Under the pieces are notes generated by a model. That model did not search any database, was not told the origin of the DNA, and worked only from the letters and a program-made list of their open reading frames with translations. Below, piece by piece: positions 46,910 to 56,115 of a DNA stretch of 64,000 nucleotides (the stretch's first letter is position 1; each line of letters begins with the position of its first letter). Position numbers and translations under genes: made by a program. The DNA is from Pseudobdellovibrionaceae bacterium (GTDB lineage Bacteria; Bdellovibrionota; Bdellovibrionia; Bdellovibrionales; UBA1609), in assembly GCA_018663505.1 (NCBI GenBank), contig JABJQG010000071.1, positions 1 through 64,000 on the forward strand. Direction: 5' to 3'.

Positions 46910-47464
46910 TTGCAAAAAAATCTAAATAAGCTTATTTTGCTCGTCACCTCCATTCTGCTCATGAGTTGTAGTGATGATGATAGTGCTAAACTAACTGTAT
47001 CTATTCTACCCACAGACCCGATTGTTGTCGAAAGTGATATTTCGGTAAATGGTGATACTGTTTCTGGACCTTGGTTTAAATTTAAATATGGATTTAAAAA
47101 TACTGGAAAAGAGTGTTTAACAGTAATCTACTTTACTGTTGAAGTAACAGCTGGAGGTAATAAATCAAAAACTACTTACAGTATCATGCCAAGTGATTTT
47201 ACTACTCCCAGAGACTACCTCTCTATTTTAAGCTACAAACAAGAGGACGGTACATTTTTTGACTGCCTAGACACAAATACCTCTGAGGATGAATCAGACA
47301 CATACTCCACAACCCAATCTCCAACAATCTTTTTAGGGGGCATTCATCGATTAAAAGAGGGGCAGTTCGCCTACAATGTAGTTTTAACGGCTATTGGTTG
47401 GGTAGGAACTGAGTATGATCAGATTGGCCGACTGACTTCACAACTGTCATTTGTTACTCGATAA
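46910..47464 (+). CDS. Lipoprotein of unknown function
   Basis: A 184-residue protein with lipobox LLMSC (Cys20) after a short hydrophobic stretch, followed by an acidic tether (SDDDSAK). The mature region is strand-rich, with ECL and DCLD Cys pair, and probably forms an Ig-like or similar beta domain. A TTG start is used because AGGTGAGG sits 7 nt upstream. No family recognised. Confidence 0.6.
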   Translation: MQKNLNKLILLVTSILLMSCSDDDSAKLTVSILPTDPIVVESDISVNGDTVSGPWFKFKYGFKNTGKECLTVIYFTVEVTAGGNKSKTTYSIMPSDFTTPRDYLSILSYKQEDGTFFDCLDTNTSEDESDTYSTTQSPTIFLGGIHRLKEGQFAYNVVLTAIGWVGTEYDQIGRLTSQLSFVTR

Positions 47465-47509
47465 TTCTGGGGACTTTGAACTGGTTTTGTAAAGTAACCT
47501 TTAATGCAA

Positions 47510-47965
47510 CTACTTAATTTTTAGAAATTTACACTTTCGAATAGTTTTCTCATAATCTCCTTGGCGGCTACGTGAAGAGTAACTTCGAAGATATTTCATC
47601 TCTTTATTATTCAAACGAATAGCACCAAGGCCTTCTCCTGTGGAAACAATGTTTTTGTGTTTCATCCATCGAATACGATCAACATTAAAAAACAAACTCT
47701 GGCCATCAGCGCCCCAATATAGATTATAAATATTAACTAAACGTTCATAAAAGTCCTCACCACGCTGTTCATAGGGTTCTCCTATTTTATAATCAATTCC
47801 ATAAAAATTTATATGTTTACAATTATTTTGTTTGATCACAATAGACTCTTCTCTGACACTGCCATCACGATCACACAAACCTTTCCAAGTCCCATTTAAA
47901 TCGAGACAATGTGCCCCTAAAACAAACTCTGGTAGTAAAATTAGAAAGATTACAAATTTATTCAT
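47510..47965 (-). CDS. Small exported protein with LNGTWKG start
   Basis: A 151-residue protein with signal peptide (cleavage near VLG-AH) and strand-rich mature region with Cys pairs (HCLDLNGTWKGLC, NNCKH, KCKFL). The layout is like the exported protein at 27456-27881. It ends convergently with the lipoprotein gene. Function unknown; 29 bp behind the DoxX-like gene, so possibly last gene of the pirin operon. Confidence 0.55.
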   Translation of the reverse strand: MNKFVIFLILLPEFVLGAHCLDLNGTWKGLCDRDGSVREESIVIKQNNCKHINFYGIDYKIGEPYEQRGEDFYERLVNIYNLYWGADGQSLFFNVDRIRWMKHKNIVSTGEGLGAIRLNNKEMKYLRSYSSRSRQGDYEKTIRKCKFLKIK

Positions 47966-47993
47966 ATGAATGCCTTTCCCAGAGAGTTCTTCC

Positions 47994-48386
47994 TTAGATT
48001 ATTTCTGCTTTTTTAGTCAAAATGCCTTTATAATATTCTTTATAACCATATGCCACTATGCCATGCAGCACATGAAGAACTATCATTATTGGAATGCCGG
48101 CAGGGTTTAAAAACAAATGAATTGTGGTAATGCCAACTAGAATGGGTGCAATAAGTACTATTGCTAAGGGTGCAAATAAATTAGCAAGGAGTAAAACTCC
48201 CACACTTATTTCTATAATCTTAATCATGGGAAAAAAGTAACCCGTGTTAGCAAAAGCTCCCATTAATGCTCCAGCTTCTGGTGTGGTAGGTGGATTTGGC
48301 ATAAATTGTAAAAAACCATTAAGTCCAAAAATAAAAAATCCTAACCCGAATAGTATTCTGGCTCCCATATATATTTTTTTGTTCAT
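47994..48386 (-). CDS. DoxX-like membrane protein
   Basis: A 130-residue protein with four helices, GLGFFIFGLNGFLQF (about 13-27) and the DoxX family layout. DoxX relatives are tied to thiol-disulfide or quinone chemistry at membranes. AAGGAG lies upstream. It is 21 bp behind pirin and so belongs to the same operon. Confidence 0.78.
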   Translation of the reverse strand: MNKKIYMGARILFGLGFFIFGLNGFLQFMPNPPTTPEAGALMGAFANTGYFFPMIKIIEISVGVLLLANLFAPLAIVLIAPILVGITTIHLFLNPAGIPIMIVLHVLHGIVAYGYKEYYKGILTKKAEII

Positions 48387-48407
48387 TTTATTTCTCCTTT
48401 TTGTGAG

Positions 48408-49295
48408 TTAAAGATTTCCCATTTTTCCATTTTGGTAATCCTGAATTGCTTCATTAATTTCTTGTTTTGTATTCATAACAAATGGACCATGAGCAACCAT
48501 AGGCTCCTCTATTGGCTCACCATTTAATAGTAATCCTCTAAATTTTTTAGATGTTTCAAAATTAATTTCTTCACCTTCTTGATCAAATATCAAAATAGAT
48601 TGATCCTCATATTGTTTGTGGTTAAGCGTAATCTCTCCTCTTAATATTAGCAATATAGTATTGGTTCCTTTATCCAAAGAAATCGATAGGCGATCCCCTT
48701 CATTACTTGAAAGATCAAATATATTAATTTTTGTAAATGTTGTAGCTGGCCCTTTAGTACCGCCAAAGTCTCCAGCAATGACTCTTAGCTCTGAAGTGTT
48801 TCCCAACTGTATTTTTGGAATATCTTGACTTGATAGGCCTTGATACTTTGGGTCCGTCATTTTGTATTTTTTAGGAAGATTCACCCAAAGTTGAACCATT
48901 TCAAAAACCCCACCCTTTTGAGAAAACTCCTCTGAATGGAATTCATCATGGACAACACCTTTGCCAGCAGTCATCCATTGAACATCACCTGATGTGATAA
49001 TCCCGCCTCCCCCAGATGAATCTCGATGCTCAACTTCTCCCTGATACGAAAATGTGACTGTTTCAAAACCTCTATGCGGATGTTGCCCCACACCTTTGGG
49101 TTTGTTTGATGGCGAAAAATGTTTCGGACTTGCATAGTCCATTAATATGAACGGACTTATATATTTGTTTATACCATGGGAGGGGCGCAATAATCCGTGA
49201 ACATGAAAACCATCACCTACCCAATGTTTTTCCTTTACCATATAAGTAAACTTAACACTTTTCGCTTTAGACTCTTTATTTGCTTGTAATTTCAT
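48408..49295 (-). CDS. Pirin-family protein
   Basis: A 295-residue bicupin. The first cupin has metal ligands in QHPHRGFETV and KGVVHDE; the pirin signature GDVQWMTAGKGVVHDE is intact. Bacterial pirins such as YhhW are quercetinases or regulators of redox metabolism. It lies between the DoxX-like and YqjG genes. Confidence 0.92.
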   Translation of the reverse strand: MKLQANKESKAKSVKFTYMVKEKHWVGDGFHVHGLLRPSHGINKYISPFILMDYASPKHFSPSNKPKGVGQHPHRGFETVTFSYQGEVEHRDSSGGGGIITSGDVQWMTAGKGVVHDEFHSEEFSQKGGVFEMVQLWVNLPKKYKMTDPKYQGLSSQDIPKIQLGNTSELRVIAGDFGGTKGPATTFTKINIFDLSSNEGDRLSISLDKGTNTILLILRGEITLNHKQYEDQSILIFDQEGEEINFETSKKFRGLLLNGEPIEEPMVAHGPFVMNTKQEINEAIQDYQNGKMGNL

Positions 49296-49319
49296 AATAT
49301 AACCTCTGTTTGTTTAATA

Positions 49320-50252
49320 CTAAAAAATATCACTTGGACCTCCGGGAATAATTCGAAAAGGGTTTATGCTTTTATGACTATAGTAATAATGTCTTTTAAT
49401 ATGATCTAAGTTGGTGGTTTCTTTTATTTCAGGTAGCTCATAGAGCTCTTTTGTGTAACGACTTAAATTTTTGTAATCCTTAATTCTTTTTATGTTACAT
49501 TTAAAATGCGTGACGTACACAATATCAAAACGAAGAAGTGTTGGAATAAGACGCAGATCAGCTTCTGTAATTACATGTCCAGTAAGATACCTATTTGTCT
49601 CTAACAAATCATCAAGCTCACCTAATACACTAAATAAACTTTTTACAGCTTCATCATACGCTTGTTGAGTTCTTGCAAAACCCGTCCTATATACTCCATT
49701 GTTAACGGCTTCATAGATCTTCTCATTAAGAAAATCTATTTGCTCTCTAAACTCTACTGTGTAGTAATCCTCTATATTTCCAGTTAGCTCATTAAAGCTT
49801 TTATTAAACATTCTTATAATTTCAGAAGACTCGTTATTAACAATAGTATTCGTTTTTTTGTCCCATAATATTGGGACAGTTACGCTTGTGGTTACATCAG
49901 CGTCTGCTTTTAGATATACTTCACTAAGGCGTTTAGAGTGGAATAAATGATCTTTGGTTGATCCAGGATAGGAATCATCAAAAACCCAACCTTCACTTAA
50001 CATATCAGGATTTACCACGCTGACAGAAATATGATTCTCAAGACCTTTTAGTCTCCGATAAATAAGAGTCCGGTGAGCCCAAGGGCATGCATAACTAACG
50101 TAAAGGTGGTACCTATTAGATTCTGGCTTAAAAACAGGATGCTCATCACTAACAAAGTCACGAAAGGACCTTGGTTGACGATCATAAGCTCCCTTTTTGT
50201 CACTTTTAATTATTGAACCTTTAGTCCACTTTCCATTAATTAACATACCCAT
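49320..50252 (-). CDS. yqjG: Glutathionyl-hydroquinone reductase YqjG/ECM4
   Basis: A 310-residue Xi-class GST. The catalytic Cys is in YACPWAHRTLIYRRLKG, and NNESSEIIRMFN and FDIVYVTHFKCN further match YqjG. The enzyme removes glutathione from glutathionyl-hydroquinones. It is followed by pirin after 24 bp and preceded by a desulforedoxin-like gene. Confidence 0.93.
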   Translation of the reverse strand: MGMLINGKWTKGSIIKSDKKGAYDRQPRSFRDFVSDEHPVFKPESNRYHLYVSYACPWAHRTLIYRRLKGLENHISVSVVNPDMLSEGWVFDDSYPGSTKDHLFHSKRLSEVYLKADADVTTSVTVPILWDKKTNTIVNNESSEIIRMFNKSFNELTGNIEDYYTVEFREQIDFLNEKIYEAVNNGVYRTGFARTQQAYDEAVKSLFSVLGELDDLLETNRYLTGHVITEADLRLIPTLLRFDIVYVTHFKCNIKRIKDYKNLSRYTKELYELPEIKETTNLDHIKRHYYYSHKSINPFRIIPGGPSDIF

Positions 50253-50278
50253 ACTAGACCCTTCCTTTTAATTTTTTA

Positions 50279-50398
50279 TTATTTCTTTGGTGTCATATGC
50301 TGCCCACAACAATCAATATGTGGGTTCCCACCTTCTTTTGTAACCTTCACTTCATTGCCACATTTTTCACATACTAAAACTTCATCTTTTTTTGCCAT
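50279..50398 (-). CDS. Desulforedoxin-like 39-residue protein
   Basis: An easily missed 39-residue ORF with four Cys, VCEKCG near 10-13 and DCCG (29-31), spaced like the rubredoxin-type Fe(Cys)4 site of desulforedoxin and the N-terminal domain of desulfoferrodoxin. AAGGAG lies 5 nt before the ATG. It leads the YqjG-pirin-DoxX operon, 26 bp upstream of YqjG. Lacking the superoxide-reductase domain, it could be an electron carrier or iron-storage-like protein. It could also bind zinc. Confidence 0.75.
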   Translation of the reverse strand: MAKKDEVLVCEKCGNEVKVTKEGGNPHIDCCGQHMTPKK

Positions 50399-50487
50399 TA
50401 TTAACTCCTTTGTAGTTTAATTGTTTCTTCTACAACTAGTATCGTTCAAAACACAGTGTTGCAAAAGGAGACAAATTCGAGTTATAC

Positions 50488-50506
50488 TGTTGCAAATGGA
50501 GCAACA
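50488..50506. promoter_or_regulatory. Possible LysR-type regulator binding site
   Basis: Perfect TGTTGC-N7-GCAACA palindrome 5 bp upstream of the LysR start. A second TGTTGC half-site at 50457-50462, with TGTTGCAAAAGGAG around it, is a direct repeat 31 bp upstream. It lies between divergent genes, as expected of LysR autoregulation. Confidence 0.6.
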
Positions 50507-50511
50507 ATCAA

Positions 50512-51372
50512 ATGGATTATAACTTATTGAAAACCTTCTCTAAGGTTGCCGAATTAGGAAGTTTTACCCAAGCTGCTAAGGTATTAAATCACCCAAAGTC
50601 TCGAGTCAGTCGAGCAATTTCAAGGCTTGAAAATGAACTAGATGTGCAGCTCATTCGAAGAACTACGCGAAAAACCACCCTCACAAGTAGTGGACAAGAG
50701 TTTTTCCATAATATTCACCCACTTCTAAACAGCATCAATAATGAAATCACTAAAGTGAGCAACCAACAGCATGAAATGTCTGGGACAATCCGTATTACCA
50801 CATCTCAAGATATCGGCCAGGCCTTAGTTTCAAAAGTAATTTCATTATACAATTCTAAATATCCAAACGTTCAGTTTGATACAATTATCACAAATGATTT
50901 TTTAGATTTAGTTAAAGAAAATATTGATATTGCTATTAGAGCTGGAAAACTTAAAGATTCTACTTTAATTCAAAAGAAATTTATCAGTACTCATTTCATT
51001 ATTGTCTGCTCTAAAAAATATTTGGAGAACTTTGGATCCCCCACAACTTTAGAGGATTTAAAAAATCACAAATTTCTGTCTTTTAAAGGTTTAGAGAGAG
51101 AGTTCTTTAACAAGTCCATAAGAATTACGCCAGTTGTGACTACAGATAGCATTCCAATGCTCTTAAATATGATATTAAACAATGATGGCATTGGAATTTT
51201 ACCTAGTTTTTTCTGTAAAGAACATTTAGAAGATAAAACACTTGTGCAAATCATACCAACATGGAAATCAAAGACAGGGCACCTGCGTATTCTCTATCCG
51301 CCTAATAAAAATATTCCTCATAAAGTTAAAGCATTCATTGATATAGCTACTTCAATTTTTAATAATAACTAA
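50512..51372 (+). CDS. LysR-family regulator of the quinone-stress operon
   Basis: A 286-residue LysR protein. The N-terminal helix-turn-helix (about 1-60; FTQAAKVLNHPKSRVSRAISRLE) and the effector-binding domain (about 90-285) are normal. It is divergent from the desulforedoxin-YqjG-pirin-DoxX operon, so it probably controls it in answer to a quinone or electrophile. Confidence 0.85.
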   Translation: MDYNLLKTFSKVAELGSFTQAAKVLNHPKSRVSRAISRLENELDVQLIRRTTRKTTLTSSGQEFFHNIHPLLNSINNEITKVSNQQHEMSGTIRITTSQDIGQALVSKVISLYNSKYPNVQFDTIITNDFLDLVKENIDIAIRAGKLKDSTLIQKKFISTHFIIVCSKKYLENFGSPTTLEDLKNHKFLSFKGLEREFFNKSIRITPVVTTDSIPMLLNMILNNDGIGILPSFFCKEHLEDKTLVQIIPTWKSKTGHLRILYPPNKNIPHKVKAFIDIATSIFNNN

Positions 51373-51394
51373 AACTAATTGCAAACAGACGCAA

Positions 51395-52543
51395 CTAGAG
51401 TGAACAATATTGACCTTCTCCCTTAAACTTCAACGTTTTTCTTATTTTTGGATGACTGAGAAATATTCTTTCTAATCGGAAATTATTAGTTGGGTAACTA
51501 GAACCTACGCGTAGCTTCTTCGAGGCACATAAATCAGTTCTAGTATTTCCACTTAAATATTTGTACTCAGAAGTCACTTCAGCAGAAAACCAATCCGCAA
51601 AAGATTCTGGAGCTTGATCGGACTGCACCCCAATTGGTGGGTACTGGATTTTATTACAAGTTGGATTCAGCTTTAATGCCATAGCCAACTCTTTTGATAG
51701 CTTTCCAGCCTGAACCATCTTTTTCATTTTTGAATCATCCCGCTTTTTAGCTTGCACACTATTTTTTCCCCTCAAGCAAGTTATCACCTTCTCAAATGCA
51801 AAAGAACCTTTGAAAAAAGCTCCCCATCGACATGGATCAAAGGAATGCCCTATTTCATGGGCGAACACCGCAAACAATGTTTCATCGCTAGAATACTGTA
51901 AGACTTCCAGTCCAATATTTATTTCGTTTGGAGCTGGATCATAAGCTACTCCCCAAGAAAATACCTCTAAGGGTTGTTTCTTAAATTTTGACGATTCAAA
52001 TTTTTTCATCCAGTAAAGTTTAATTGCTGATACTCTTGAAAGAATTTGTGACTTTTGATCAGCTTTTATTTTAAATGATTTAATTTTGTGAATAGCTAAG
52101 GACTTTGCCTTATGGAATACAGCCTGAATTCTTCCCTTCTCCTTTTTTGGCAAAAACTGAGAATAAAAATTTTCTATAAATTCTTTAATGAGCTGATTAA
52201 CCTTTTGATCTTTATTTGGATATTTCCCTAAAACAAAATTTTGAGCATAGTATACTCTCCATTGCTTAACGATATCTGCTTCAGTGGCATTGCCTAATAC
52301 TCTCTTATTCATCCAGTTTCCAATTATTTTACTTTTTGCAGCTATTAAAGTAGAAAGAGTATGATCAGCCTTAGCTGCAATCTCCTTTTTATTTGAGAAC
52401 TTCCCTAACTCTGTATCTCTAGCGTTTAAAAGATTTTGAAACTTCTTGTTTACTGCAATTGGTTGACTACAAATAGGGTTGGAAAACCCTCCTTTAGTGT
52501 AGAAATTAATTAACAAAAATAGACCTAAAGATAATAACCTCAC
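51395..52543 (-). CDS. Exported zinc metalloprotease (HExxH)
   Basis: A roughly 382-residue exported protein. The signal peptide is followed by a helical region rich in Lys and a zincin motif FAHEIGHSFDP, then ESFADWFSAE as the likely third zinc ligand about 90 residues later, as in gluzincins such as M13. Four Cys near the C-terminus may form disulfides. A GTG start is preferred, because GGGGG lies 5 nt upstream; a TTG four codons earlier is the alternative. Substrate unknown. Confidence 0.7.
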   Translation of the reverse strand: MRLLSLGLFLLINFYTKGGFSNPICSQPIAVNKKFQNLLNARDTELGKFSNKKEIAAKADHTLSTLIAAKSKIIGNWMNKRVLGNATEADIVKQWRVYYAQNFVLGKYPNKDQKVNQLIKEFIENFYSQFLPKKEKGRIQAVFHKAKSLAIHKIKSFKIKADQKSQILSRVSAIKLYWMKKFESSKFKKQPLEVFSWGVAYDPAPNEINIGLEVLQYSSDETLFAVFAHEIGHSFDPCRWGAFFKGSFAFEKVITCLRGKNSVQAKKRDDSKMKKMVQAGKLSKELAMALKLNPTCNKIQYPPIGVQSDQAPESFADWFSAEVTSEYKYLSGNTRTDLCASKKLRVGSSYPTNNFRLERIFLSHPKIRKTLKFKGEGQYCSL

Positions 52544-52710
52544 TAATACCCCCAAAAATGAATTTAAGTGACTTTCAGCTTATCATTTTGTTTTATGAGA
52601 AACAAAATTTTTGTATTTCCCGTTTTTAAATTCAACTCAAAGCTTGCTATTGGTACAGTTTTCCTACTGCAGAAGTGTTGTGTGGAGACCTTACTCTTAG
52701 AAATCACAGA

Positions 52711-53427
52711 CTAAAACTTTCCATTATCATTTTTCCAATTAATCTTAGGTGGAACCTTTTCTGTGGTATCCCAGTGCTCTACAATTTTCTTATCTTCAAC
52801 TCTAAAAAGATCATAAAATGAAGTGAGGGCTGTGTCATCGTACCCCTCGGCGACAGTAAGAACAAAGTTCCCCTCAGCTAAAATTCGATGAACTTTTTTA
52901 TAATCCATATTCTTTATTTTTTCTGCAAGACTTAGTAACGGGCTATGATTTATAAAACATTCAACATTGACAAAATTAATTATTTTCTCAAGTTGCTTTT
53001 TAACAAAAACTTGATTCATTAGCTGCTGTACGACTTCCCGATTATCCTCTGTTAAATCAAGGTCAAACACTTCAGTAGAACCCTCAACCATAGTTCCCAC
53101 TCTGGGCTGTATATTGTCCCAATGCTCTACTACATAATCGCCCTCGTACCTAAAAATTTCAAAACCAATTCTAACTGAAGAGAAATCATAAATAGTATGT
53201 CCAAATACAAAATCACCATCTTCAAAAAGTCTAACTATCTTAACCTTGGGATTGGTTTTAGATAATCGATCAAAGAGTTGAGCCAAGCCTTCTCCACCTT
53301 CGTGAGTTTGTGGATTATGTTGGATATACTTATCTTCATTAACAACTTTTACTGAATTAGGGTCACCCGTTTCTATACCTTTAAGTAAATTGTAGATTTT
53401 TTGTTTTCTCATAGTGTCCATAATCAT
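52711..53427 (-). CDS. Protein with two tandem SnoaL/NTF2-like domains
   Basis: A 238-residue protein built from two similar halves (about 8-110 and 130-230). Each has the SnoaL pattern: HNP or HSP near the start of the pocket and an EHWD strand at its end. SnoaL-like proteins bind or cyclise small substrates. The duplication is visible by eye: VEHWDN and VEHWDTT. Function unknown. Confidence 0.75.
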   Translation of the reverse strand: MIMDTMRKQKIYNLLKGIETGDPNSVKVVNEDKYIQHNPQTHEGGEGLAQLFDRLSKTNPKVKIVRLFEDGDFVFGHTIYDFSSVRIGFEIFRYEGDYVVEHWDNIQPRVGTMVEGSTEVFDLDLTEDNREVVQQLMNQVFVKKQLEKIINFVNVECFINHSPLLSLAEKIKNMDYKKVHRILAEGNFVLTVAEGYDDTALTSFYDLFRVEDKKIVEHWDTTEKVPPKINWKNDNGKF

Positions 53428-53660
53428 TCACCAGAAAGCTTATCTTTATCATTGGTTAAATACTTGAAGAATAATGTAATACTTTCCACAGGATCATCCA
53501 AGATACTTTTACAATAAATAAATTCCTCTATACGAACTAATCAATTTATAGATATCATCTACTTATTGTGTAGCTTCATTACAGGCAAATTTACCCCTAC
53601 TCAATTAGCATGAATCTAGACTTGTGACAAAGAAACTATGGTGTTAATTTACACTACAAT

Positions 53661-56012
53661 ATGAAAAAAAATATGTCACAGCTCCCCAAGCAACTTAAAT
53701 CCCTTGTAAGAGACTTTACAACTCTCCTTGGTGAAGTTGTGCTAGAAGAGGCTGGTGCTAAGAGTTTTAATTTGGTAGAAAACATTCGTCTAGATATGGT
53801 CACCTACCGTAAAGCCTCCAAAGAAAAGCAAAGAGAAATACTTTCAAAGCTTTATGCCCAACTTGAAATAAAAGATAGTAAAAGACGAAACGAAGTAGCT
53901 CATGCTTTTACCCTTATGCTTGAGATTATTAATTCCTGTGAAATCGCTTATCGCACTTACCGGCTGAAGGAAACCAACACAGGCATAAAGTTTAAAAAGC
54001 AAAGTAATTCTCTTGTATATGTACTTACAGCACATCCTACGGAGGCACGTACTCCGCAAAATATTGATTTATTCCATCGCATACAGAACATCGCTGTTCG
54101 CTTATTAGATAACCGAGCTGAAAAGGATTATTTACTTTCTATCGTCAAGCATAATCTTAAACTCGCTTGGCTTATGCCCATCACTCGTCATACTAAGCCC
54201 CAAGTAATTGACGAAGCCAACCATCTTTATTCCATTATTTTTAGACCTGATATTTTTGATACTATTTTACGATCTAACCGTGATCTTGGGAATGTCCGTG
54301 TTCGCACATGGGTTGGTGGAGATAAAGATGGCCACCCTGGTGTTGACGAAAAAGTAATGGTTCGGTGCTTACAAGCTTCACGAGATCAGTTTCAGAAAAT
54401 TATTTTAGGTTTTTTTAATTTGCTCGAAAAAGATCTCAGCTATCTTAGTTTTGACGAACTCAATGGCCAAGTAAAAGATGTCAAAAATTTACTTAAAAAC
54501 TTCAAACAAATTAAAAAAGGCGACGCTCTAATGATCAGGGAATTTCGTAAAAGCTTAGAAAAGTTATATCAGCTTTACAAAAAGTCCGTTGGAGCCGCTA
54601 ATCCTCGAATTAGGAAAATTTTTTCTGTTATGGAAATGTTTCCAGGTTTAGTCATTCCCCTTGAATTACGTGAAGACAGTGAAATAATAAGCCAAGCCCT
54701 CAATGCTACAAAACCGCTTGCTATTTCTCGTATGATTCGTACCCTAGATCACATTACTCAAGGTGGAGAACTTTGCAACTATGCCCAAGGGATGATTATC
54801 AGTATGTGTGAAAGTTTTCCTGATATCTCTAATACCATCAAGCTAATGAAGGCTAACCTCACACATGGGAAAAAATTAACAATCCCCATCGTACCGCTGT
54901 TTGAGACCTCTTCTGCACTTGAAGCATCTACAAATATCGTACAACAAGCTATAAATGATAAAGAGTTTAGCTCATACCTTACAAAAAATTGGAATAATAA
55001 TTTTGAAATCATGCTAGGTTATTCGGATTCCTCAAAGGGAATGGGGGTTTTAGCCAGCCGATTAGGCATAGCCAAAACAATGCGCTCACTTGATTTGATT
55101 TTACGAGAGAAAGAAATCAACCCCATTTTCTTTCATGGATCGGGAGGATCTATTGACCGAGGAGGCGGTAGCTTACAAGAGCAAACCGCATGGTGGCCAC
55201 GTTCTGCATTAGATTTTTATAAGGCCACCATACAAGGTGAAATGGTGGAAAGGCAGTTCTCTTCTCCAGAAGTACTATTGTCTGGCGTTCATAAGATTTT
55301 ATCTAGCCTTGATACTGCTAAGCCTAAAGAAGGTGAAGTAAAAGTTAGAAAAATTGTGAACCAGTTTGCTGAATCTGTCAGTCTATACTATCAACAAATG
55401 ATCACCGATCCTGATTTTTTCAATATGGTGGAACAATCAACACCCTATTCATACCTCAAGGTACTCAAACTTGGGTCACGACCTTCAAAAAGGGCAAAGG
55501 CTGCAAGTCTTGATTTTAGTTCAATACGAGCCATACCCTGGGTACTATGCTGGACCCAAACACGTACACTCTTTCCCACATGGTGGGGGGTGGGTAGTAC
55601 TTGGCGTGAATTCAAAAAAAGTGATTTAAATATAAAGCAACTCAAAGAAGCTTATAAAAACAGTAGCATCTTTGCCTCTTTTATTCGTATTCTGGGCTTC
55701 ACATTAAGTAAAGTGGATTTAGAAGTGTTTCACCTTTATTTAGAAAAGAGCTCATTAACAAAAGAACAAAAAGAAAGTGCATATAAAAGCTTTAAAACCG
55801 AGTTCCAAAATGCTTGTCATTTTACACAAAGTATAACCGGAGAAAAAAATATTCTATGGTTCCGACCCTGGCTGCACGAATCCATTCAACTCCGTTCCCC
55901 TATGATCCATCCTCTTAATGTACTGCAAATTTTGGGGCACAATTCACAGGATGTAAATCTTGTAAGAAAAGCAACAGCAGGAATTTCTTCTGGCATGCTC
56001 ACTACAGGTTGA
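53661..56012 (+). CDS. ppc: Divergent phosphoenolpyruvate carboxylase
   Basis: A 783-residue protein of the PEPC family: TAHPTEARTPQ holds the first catalytic His, then RVRTWVGGDKDGHPGV, LREDSE, GYSDSSKGMG and RAIPWVLCWTQTR. It is shorter than E. coli PEPC (883). The canonical loop FHGRGGSIGRGG reads FHGSGGSIDRGG, so the Arg that binds PEP-derived carboxyphosphate is Ser. The C-terminus ends GMLTTG rather than RNTG. PEPC makes oxaloacetate from PEP and bicarbonate; with these changes, activity cannot be assumed. Confidence 0.8.
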   Translation: MKKNMSQLPKQLKSLVRDFTTLLGEVVLEEAGAKSFNLVENIRLDMVTYRKASKEKQREILSKLYAQLEIKDSKRRNEVAHAFTLMLEIINSCEIAYRTYRLKETNTGIKFKKQSNSLVYVLTAHPTEARTPQNIDLFHRIQNIAVRLLDNRAEKDYLLSIVKHNLKLAWLMPITRHTKPQVIDEANHLYSIIFRPDIFDTILRSNRDLGNVRVRTWVGGDKDGHPGVDEKVMVRCLQASRDQFQKIILGFFNLLEKDLSYLSFDELNGQVKDVKNLLKNFKQIKKGDALMIREFRKSLEKLYQLYKKSVGAANPRIRKIFSVMEMFPGLVIPLELREDSEIISQALNATKPLAISRMIRTLDHITQGGELCNYAQGMIISMCESFPDISNTIKLMKANLTHGKKLTIPIVPLFETSSALEASTNIVQQAINDKEFSSYLTKNWNNNFEIMLGYSDSSKGMGVLASRLGIAKTMRSLDLILREKEINPIFFHGSGGSIDRGGGSLQEQTAWWPRSALDFYKATIQGEMVERQFSSPEVLLSGVHKILSSLDTAKPKEGEVKVRKIVNQFAESVSLYYQQMITDPDFFNMVEQSTPYSYLKVLKLGSRPSKRAKAASLDFSSIRAIPWVLCWTQTRTLFPTWWGVGSTWREFKKSDLNIKQLKEAYKNSSIFASFIRILGFTLSKVDLEVFHLYLEKSSLTKEQKESAYKSFKTEFQNACHFTQSITGEKNILWFRPWLHESIQLRSPMIHPLNVLQILGHNSQDVNLVRKATAGISSGMLTTG

Positions 56013-56115
56013 CTGAGGTACACCGTACCTATTGGTTTAGCTAAGTGTTATAAATACAATTTTTTTCTGAAAACTGGGCGAGTCTGATAAAAGGTGTCTA
56101 TTTTATTACAACTTA

